Origin: Planoprotostelium fungivorum
Taxonomy: Eukaryota > Evosea > Variosea > Cavosteliida > Cavosteliaceae
NCBI GenBank assembly: GCA_003024175.1
Contig: MDYQ01000103.1
Coordinates: forward strand, 1-64,000
Direction of reading: 5' to 3'
DNA: 64,000 nt
Made by a program: the position numbers and the translations under genes. Of this stretch, positions 57,384 to 64,000 are shown one piece after another; the first letter of the stretch is position 1; every line of letters starts with the position of its first letter. Under the pieces are notes generated by a model that was not told the DNA's origin, did no database searches, and saw nothing but the letters and a program-made list of their open reading frames with translations.

Positions 57384-59206
57384 TTGCATCTCTTGTTTTT
57401 CATTTTCATACACATACATACAATGACAGATAAAGGGGAATGGCTCATTGAATTAGACAGATGGACAATAAAGAAGCTGAATAAGCTAGGAGGATTGGAC
57501 ATGCACACTGATAAAGCTTACTGGATCAACTTCAGAGGGTACTGTAGCCTATACAGCAAAGCTACAGCTACGTATTTTGGATACTCATTAGACAAAACAA
57601 TGAACAACCCTGCAGTGAATATCGACATTAGAACAGCAAAGGCAATAGGAGTAGAAATAACAGTGAAACGGTTCGGCCTCATGCTGAAGGCCGCACAATA
57701 CTATACATAGAACAGCTCATACAAGGTAACAGAATGATCACTACCAACGAGATTGATAAAATAAATATGGACACTCCAGCAGACAACAACAAATACAACA
57801 GATGGACGTTCCAACTTCAGAAAGCAATACGTAAAATAGTTCAATTTGAGTCGCATAACTCAAAGACATGATCACCAAAAAAGAAGAGAACAAAACAAAC
57901 AAAGATTTGGTAAGAGATATAAAGAAATAGAGAAGGGAAACGAACAAGCTGATAGAATGGCAAGTACTGCATATATTAGGGAGAACATAACGTCAACACC
58001 AGACTACACACTCGAAACAGGAGACAAATCAATCACTAAGAATACAAGAGAACATATAAGGAGGATGATGAACAAATTATCAACAAAGGATTGGAGAAGG
58101 AGACAGAAAGCATAGTCAGCATTCTTCACTCACCATGCAGACCAACGCTCATTCCCTGGGAAGAAATAATCATATGGCAACCTGATTACAAAAATTATAA
58201 CAGGGACAATTTGGACAAACAAGAGAAAGAAACAATCACAGAGGAGGATGGATGTAAATTCTGTTCTGATCTCCTACCTGTGGTGTATGGTCACTGCATA
58301 AGAACTAAACAGTTCAATGAGTCTCTGTTTATAAAGAATGATTTCAAACCAACGAAAGTCAAGGTATTCCTTTTCAATGAATGTGCATTGAATGTGTTTC
58401 TTGGTTGCTGAGTTTTCACTGACTTTTCTCCAAGTTTTCCAATTTGTCAATGATGTCAAACACCACCAACACGTTCTGGGAGAATGTATTTTCACTAGAG
58501 AACTGAACCATCAGCTGTGGGCAAATTTGAAGACAAAATCTTTTGGATGAAGCATATGCACTTTGTAAAATCATCTCACAAATGCATTTTGCTGCACCAA
58601 TTCTGCATAACAGATAAACAAGGTCGTAAAACTTGATTTATTTCATTCACTTTGGTATTTGCTGATTCCTACGCGTTCTTGTGTTTTCTCAATGGTCTGA
58701 TTACGCTGTATGGTATGCAGTCTGACACTTGATGGTCAAGAAAATATTTTTATATGTATTTTTTAATACATGTATAAATTATTAATAAAACAAAAGGGGA
58801 AGAAAGAAGAAGAAAAAGGGGGGACAGAGTCAATTGATTGTGCAGAAAATGGCTTGGTTAAGAGCTAAAAAGCTGGACAAAGCATATGATAGGTTCTCTC
58901 CCAATAGTCCAAACATTTTATTCTTCTCAACAAGGAGTCAACTCCCACCCCCAGTGGACTCAGGGACCCCACACCACCAGGCAAAATCTTACCCCTATCT
59001 ACCTGTGCACAGATATTCAGAATGATTACCATACCCCCCTCCCAATACCTCAATTCACATATATCTCTTTTGCTACTTTTTTTTGGGTCTCTCCACTGGA
59101 CTGCAGAGTCCAAAGTTATCAGATGGCCAGCAATGGCTTAGCAGCCCCTAATGGGGCCAAACTGATATCTGAATAAAATTTGAAACCTGAACCTGAACTG
59201 AACCTG
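57384..59206 (+). mobile_element. 3' portion of a LINE (non-LTR retrotransposon)
   Basis: One frame encodes ESHNSKT, then an RNase H-type segment KGNEQADRMASTAYI (the GNExAD motif) and a C-terminal zinc-like element split over frames: CKFCSDLLPVVYGHC and then HVLGECIFTRELNHQLW, the usual end of LINE ORF2 proteins. Upstream, LIELDRWTIKKLNKL belongs to the region between reverse transcriptase and RNase H. No reverse-transcriptase catalytic motif (FADD) is present, so the copy is 5'-truncated, and the frame is broken at least twice (near 57.71 and 58.41 kb). The 3' end has a perfect 14-bp palindrome GCCCCTAATGGGGC (59,145-59,158), ATCTGAATAAA and a CCTGAA-repeat tail. The same tail recurs at 60.74 kb. 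Confidence 0.72.
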
Positions 59207-59349
59207 TTCATCTTCATACACTGCTTCTTGTTATTGTATGATGCTAGCTCTTTATCAAGGTAATCTCCTGGGCTCCTACTCACACACTCTCTGATACCCT
59301 TAAGTAAATGTTGAATCTTCATCCTGGGAGGTGGTTGTAACACTGTTTT

Positions 59350-59785
59350 TCTGTTTGTATGTCCAGCATTTGATTCTTATTCATATGCTGAGATTCTCAA
59401 ACCACTATATGGTACAATCTTGTACTGTTCATATTTAGCATCTGGATCATTGTACTGTTCAACACATGTTTGAAACACCTCAGGAGGTGTATGTTTTGCC
59501 ACATATCCTTTAGGACAGATATTTATTGTATGCTTGCAGTTTCATGACTGGATTTTCATCTAGAGCTACTTGAAACTGTTCATTATCTGCCAACATCTTA
59601 ACTGCTGCAAGACTGACCTTTCCTGTTTGATGTCTAAATTGTTCATTCAAGCTGTTGAAAACAGGAAAGTCTATGAGCTCAATAATGTTATCTTGTGTCA
59701 GATAATTGAGAAGTTGACTGATGGGCATCTCATGAAATATTTTCGGTTCAGTCCTTTCCAGTTTAATAAAGTCGTAGTTCATTTT
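59350..59785 (-). repeat. Unidentified repeated coding element (copy B2), degenerate
   Basis: The minus strand starts MNYDFIKLERTEPKIFHEMP and continues LNYLTQDNIIELIDFPVFNS, QTGKVSLAAVKMLADNEQFQ and, in another frame, PPEVFQTCVEQYNDPDAKYE with KIVPYSGLRISAYE. The last part matches copy B1 near 50.7 kb. The reading frame is interrupted. I do not recognise the family and it may belong to an old mobile element. An ATATAATCTGC-type A/T-rich leader lies upstream. Confidence 0.55.
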
Positions 59786-59789
59786 TGTT

Positions 59790-60620
59790 TATGATATAAT
59801 CTGCAACATACATACAATATATAAAACAAATTTATGTGATTTCTTTTTAGAAAATGAGGAGCGTGAAGAACATACAAACATGCAAACAACTTTTGTACAT
59901 CAATTTAAGATAAAATGTCTCAGAAGAAATGTATGTGATGCAGCTCAGGACTATCAGAGGAGCTGTACACTTGGTACAAGTTTAGCTACTTGAAATTAAA
60001 TATCATTTTAGGAGATGAACACATCTGTAAGGAAGCGTAGAATTGATTTGTGATTCCGAGTTGTAGACCAAAATATTGGAACAAGATATCTCTAAACAAC
60101 ATACTACTTGGTTGGTCATAATAAAAGCATTCAGAGCCTTCACTTCAGAAGTCAGGAACCTGTCTTTACTATTGAATTCATCATTGAAAGTGAGTCCCTT
60201 TCTTACAACATCAGCAAGTATCCCGCTAAGCTCAACAATAGTAACATGACCTCCAAAACAGGATAATAACCAGAAGAAAAGTCATGGATACATATAAGAT
60301 CAGCCATAGATCATTAAGTTGTCTACTATCAATATCAACCATTTCTGGAATCACCAGAATGGCTCTGGACATTCTTCTTCACACATGTCCTTCATAAATG
60401 AGTTTCAAGCATGAATCTGAACAATACCTCCATTCTGTGTCTGTTCTCAAATGTCTCCCCTCTGATTGCCTCTACTGGTGAACATGTGATCATGGACAGA
60501 GAAAAGTCTGTTGAACATCTGCACAAGCTGCTCCAAGGACTCTGTATCAATAGCTTTGATGACAGAGTACAATCAAATAAATTGTCTGTCTAACTCCACA
60601 CAGTCCATTGTGCACATATG
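59790..60620. other. A/T-rich region without recognised genes
   Basis: About 830 bp with stops in all frames and no exon-like stretch I can support. A short frame (60.41-60.59 kb) with SNVSPLIASTGEHVIMDREK is not convincing. Confidence 0.45.
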
Positions 60621-60785
60621 CACATAGATTGCATAAAGCAAGTACAGAGCGCACAAATGCTTACAAATATTTTGCAGAGGATCACCAAACAGAACACAGG
60701 AGGTGAGCGTTCAGTGTGAGGTGAGATAGTTCAGCAATGGGGTCAAATTGGTCATCTGAATAAAAAAGCCTGAACCTGATTGTTT
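60620..60785 (+). repeat. Dispersed short repeat copy A6 joined to a LINE 3' tail
   Basis: GCATAAAGCAAGTACAGAGC, GCTTACAAATATTTTGCAGAG and GAACACAGGAGGTGAGCG belong to repeat A. At GTGAGGTGAGATAG the match to A ends. The next bases, CAATGGGGTCAAATTG..CATCTGAATAAA..GCCTGAACCTGA, match the LINE 3' end at 59.15-59.20 kb. This looks like a very short 5'-truncated LINE insertion into repeat A, or a SINE borrowing a LINE tail. Confidence 0.65.
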
Positions 60786-60868
60786 CATTATTTAGGGATT
60801 ATCGAATGGCTGCTTTGGCTGTGCGGCTCCTCAATCTAAACAGGGTCACCCTCTAAAAAGAAATCTCC

Positions 60869-63800
60869 TCACCTCTTTGCAATGGGTGTCTTTCCTGTTG
60901 TTGAGAAAGCCCCTTTCTTTGTCTTTTTGTCTTCCTCCGACGATGAACCGTCCAACGCCTCATCCTGTGCGGTGTACAACTTCCTTCTGATCTTTGCTGA
61001 AGCCCCATTGTTCTCCTTGTTCACCACTGTGTCCTTTTCCTCTTTATCCTTTCCGAGAATGCGGCTTAATATGCGTCCTCCCTTCTTCTTCTTGTCCTTC
61101 TTCTTCTCTGAGAGAGTGTGAGAACAGGAGATTGAGAGAGGTACGCACCGGAGGGAGATTCAGCATCACTCTCTTCATCGCTCTTGTTGTTCCCCTTGAG
61201 GGGATCAAACACCGTGTAGTCGTCTGGGTTCCTGGACGCCTCTGGGGGTGTGATGGGAGTCTCTTCCGAATCGAATGTGGAGGACATCAGCTCGGATTGC
61301 GAAGGATTCTCTGGGCTCGTGAAGCTCTGTACACTATTGAACGAGCTTCCCGATGCCGTTCTCTGTGCCTTTGGCGTGACGTGCACATCCTCCACCTAAT
61401 CGATTTCAGAAAGATGTACATCCAGATGGGCATTTCCAAAGAGTAGATCAACAGGCGCAAAGAAAAGACGAAGAGATATCGAAGAGAACAGGTACCTGAG
61501 TGAATGTGACCGAGACTCCATCGCCAGTGAGAGACTTTTCAACGTCAGCAGTGATCATCTGAACACTCGAGTAGGAGGATGCAGAGCTTCCGGGTGATTG
61601 TTGGATGAGAGCGTACTTCTGGTGCTTCTTCAGCTCCTTCTTAGTGGGGGTGGTCATCCTCTTTCCGTTGGGCATGGGTGGTAATCCCGCGTCTACTCCA
61701 CCCTCATTCATACTGTAGAGCACCTACTCTGTCAGTCACACCCCTGCACTCTCTCACCTTGGAGCCCTTATCCTTTCCAAGAGAAGAGAACGGTGACCTC
61801 GACTTCTTCGGTGTGGAAGTCTTCACCATCAGCTCGTTCAGTCTGGCCTTCAACTCGGAATTTTCTGCAGCCACCTTCTGTGTCTCTCTCCTCTCTTCCT
61901 CCAGCTGCTCCATCAACTCTGCGCACCTCTCCTCCAGCTCCCTCTTCTTCTCTTCCCACTGGCTCTCCTTCATCGAGATCTCCAGTGCAGCCGCCTGTGA
62001 CTCCACCTTCACCTTGTGCGCCTCCTCTAATTCCTTCTCCAGTCTCTCCAGCTACCTCCCGTCAATCCCCCTACCTCTATCGTCTCACCTCTCTCTCCAA
62101 TCGATTCACTTCCTCTCTCAATTCGGTCTTATCCGCCACGTTGGTCTTGCTCTGTATGACTTCTGACTCCCTCTCATTGTACATGTTCAACAGGGCCTGT
62201 CTCGTTAGTTTCACCCGTGGAGGGATCTTCACCTGGTATTTCTTGTTGAACGTCTCCTCTTGGTTCTTCTTGTCCCTGTCGAGTCTCTTCTTCCAGTCTG
62301 CCTCCATGATGGATATCCTCTCCGCTACTTCCTTTCCCATCTCAAATCGTACCCTCGCCTCTTCTGCCTCCAGAATCGTATGCATGTCGATCGCATCGGC
62401 TTCCACCGCCTGAATGCCACTCTCCATCCCTCCTTTCTTTGCACTCATGGGATAGTGATTCCTTCCCGTATCGAGCTTTGATGTTTGTGCCAGTGTCATC
62501 TCCTTCGCCATGGCCGAGAAGCGGAGGACCTGTTCACCCTCAACCGATGACTCTCAGAGGATCGACTCACTTGGATGGTCTCGTCGTAATCAGATGAACC
62601 GGGAGAAGCGTTGACGATCATTGTTGCCTTGGCACTACTGCTGCCACCGAAGAATTCTTGAAAGAGTCGAGTCAGCTTGGAGTCACGGAAGGGTACGGGT
62701 CTCGTCTGGGAGGGGTGCATCTGATTGTATCTCAGAGCTTCTATACATCTTCCGAACGTCATCAGTGATGTGTTGATGTTTGCTGCTTCTTTCAGAGCTG
62801 CTCCCGTCGTCTTCGTTCGTCTGTTCCTCTCCGATCCTGCAAACGAATCAACGTTCGCTCTCCTCAGCCTGCATTCACCTGCGAGGTCTACAATGGAGAG
62901 TTTGTGGAGGCGGATCAATGAGCTGTTCGCCTTGACTTCCTCCTTGGAGATGTTCTTGGGCACTTCAATGAGCTTGATCTCGATGACGGAATGACTTCTG
63001 CTCGAGTCATGGTTCAGTTGGGTATTGGCAACTTGTCTGTTCCTCTGTCCCCTGATAATCAGCTTTTGCGCTTCGTCTGAGGAGGAGACTCTGAATTCCT
63101 TCAATTGGTCCACAAAGATCACTCCATTCTTGGCTTCCTTCAGCTTGAGGAATTGTCTCTTGGATGGATCCAATATCGCTTCGTCCAACAGATCGTACAC
63201 CTGCGACGGTTATTCGGGTCGTTTACGGTGCATACCTTCTCATTGTAGATCTCAAAGTAGGAGATCATGAGAGCGTACTTGGAGTTGGGGTTGGTGGAGA
63301 TCTTGGTCGTCTCGTGGAACTTGGGAAACTCCTCTTCCATATCAGAGACAGAGGAGATATCGTACTCCGATGTAGAGTACTCCAGGTCTCCGGGTAGCTT
63401 CTTCGCACCACGGAAGGGCGTCTTCGCTCTGCATTCGTCAGTCCTTCGTCTTGATTAGGACATCACTTTGGGGTCAATGTGGAATCACTGGCGATGCTAT
63501 TGAAGATGACATCCAAAGTACGCGGGAGGATGCCAGGGTCGATCTTGGTACCACCGATGGTGAAGGTCTTTCCAGCGTTGGTGATACCGTAGGAGAACAA
63601 GAGCCCGTTGTGTCCCTCCAGCAAACTCCTCACGATTGGCAGTGCGGCGACCTGAAACACTTCCTGCTGAGAAGTCTTCTCATTTAACACTCCTTCTTCA
63701 CTTCAGTGACTTTGTCTTTCTCCATACCTCACCTGTGAAGGTGAATCGGTTCTCTTCTCCATTGTTCTTGGATTCCTTCGGTGCTCTGATGTTAATGGCA

Positions 63801-64000
63801 CAAGGATCCTCGCAAGCGGATATGCAGATTGTATCACCTCTGGACGTTTCGTCTCGATTAAGAGGACGAACTCGGAGGAACACCTGTGATCTTGAGCTGG
63901 AAGTCTGGATGACCATGTCACCTTGATAGGCTCGCGATTGACGTCGAGGGGAGCAACTTTCTTTGCAGTACGCTTCGCATCAGATGGTGTCTGAGGGAGG
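60869..64000 (-). CDS. Kinesin-6 family motor (KIF20/MKLP-like), N-terminus off window
   Basis: A microtubule motor. Reading from the window edge: LPQTPSDAKRTAKKVAPLDV, then VFLRVRPLNRDE, the P-loop in GLLFSYGITNAGKTFTIGGT (the ITNAGKT form is typical of kinesin-6), IYNEKVYDLLDEA, switch I NHDSSRSHSVIEIKL, switch II LSIVDLAGSERNRRTKTTGA, LMTFGRCIEAL, PFRDSKLTRLFQEFFGG and VNASPGSSDYDETIQVLRFS. An insertion between the P-loop and YNEKVYDLL (with DLEYSTSEYDISSVSD) also fits kinesin-6. The neck and coiled coil follow (ELEERCAELMEQLEEERRET), then a Ser/Thr-rich tail with SP/TP sites (ITPPEASRNPDDYTVFDPLK) and a Lys-rich end. Kinesin-6 motors act in central-spindle assembly and cytokinesis. The gene is partial only at its 5' end. 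Confidence 0.92.

Overview
This is nuclear DNA from an intron-rich, gene-dense unicellular eukaryote. Nearly every gene is cut by very short introns of about 33 to 60 nt, with GTGAG/GTAAG donors and often TGACAG acceptors. Neighbouring genes are 10 to 300 bp apart. The gene mix fits an amoebozoan, perhaps a protosteloid amoeba: a membrane LRR protein with a plant-type N-cap, a Cache-domain tyrosine-kinase-like receptor, a UBA/PARP protein, a TBC-TLDc protein, a GMC oxidoreductase with an apparent GPI signal, trehalose synthase and allantoicase. The lineage is inferred from gene content and not proven. Most start and stop positions come from reading splice junctions by eye, so internal exon borders may be off by a few bases in places. 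| Layout. 0-0.6 kb: a dispersed repeat. 0.6-23.3 kb: dynamin-related GTPase (-), LRR membrane protein (+), an MrfA/YprA-type DEAH helicase (-) whose upstream neighbour, a RING plus TRAF-zinc-finger protein (-), appears spliced to it in frame, LIN37-like MuvB subunit (+), an unknown protein (-), PARP6/8-like ADP-ribosyltransferase (-), TBC-TLDc Rab-GAP-like protein (-), ABHD1/3-type hydrolase (+), a short SPFH-like ORF (-), a small unknown protein (+), ribosomal protein eL28 (-) and a TPR protein (-). 23.5-27.2 kb: translation factor eIF3a (+) with a long tandem repeat. 27.2-29.2 kb: poorly resolved. 29.3-47.4 kb: FANCI (+), WD40/coiled-coil protein (-), Cache receptor kinase (-), GMC oxidoreductase (+), GH15-like protein (-) and trehalose synthase (+), the last two divergent. 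47.4-49.7 kb: an ankyrin-allantoicase-ureidoglycolate lyase fusion (+). 49.7-60.8 kb: an A/T-richer, repeat-laden stretch with a double-domain deaminase (+), an unknown membrane protein (-), a CEP95-like coiled-coil protein (+), a LINE 3' fragment, degenerate repeat ORFs and several copies of one short dispersed repeat. 60.9-64.0 kb: a kinesin-6 motor (-) that runs off the window. | Functional links. Trehalose synthase and the GH15-like protein share one divergent promoter and both belong to alpha-glucan/trehalose metabolism. The allantoicase fusion joins two consecutive purine-degradation steps. FANCI, the helicase (a family with a mitomycin-repair member) and PARP are DNA-damage-linked families, but they are scattered and are not a cluster. 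The most unusual observations are the RING/TRAF-helicase fusion, a FANCI that keeps the ubiquitin-acceptor lysine but lacks the S/TQ cluster, the triple-domain purine catabolism protein, a deaminase whose second domain has lost its zinc ligands, a GH15 protein with altered active-site motifs, and a short repeat family that repeatedly sits with its 3' end against the 3' end of a convergent gene.
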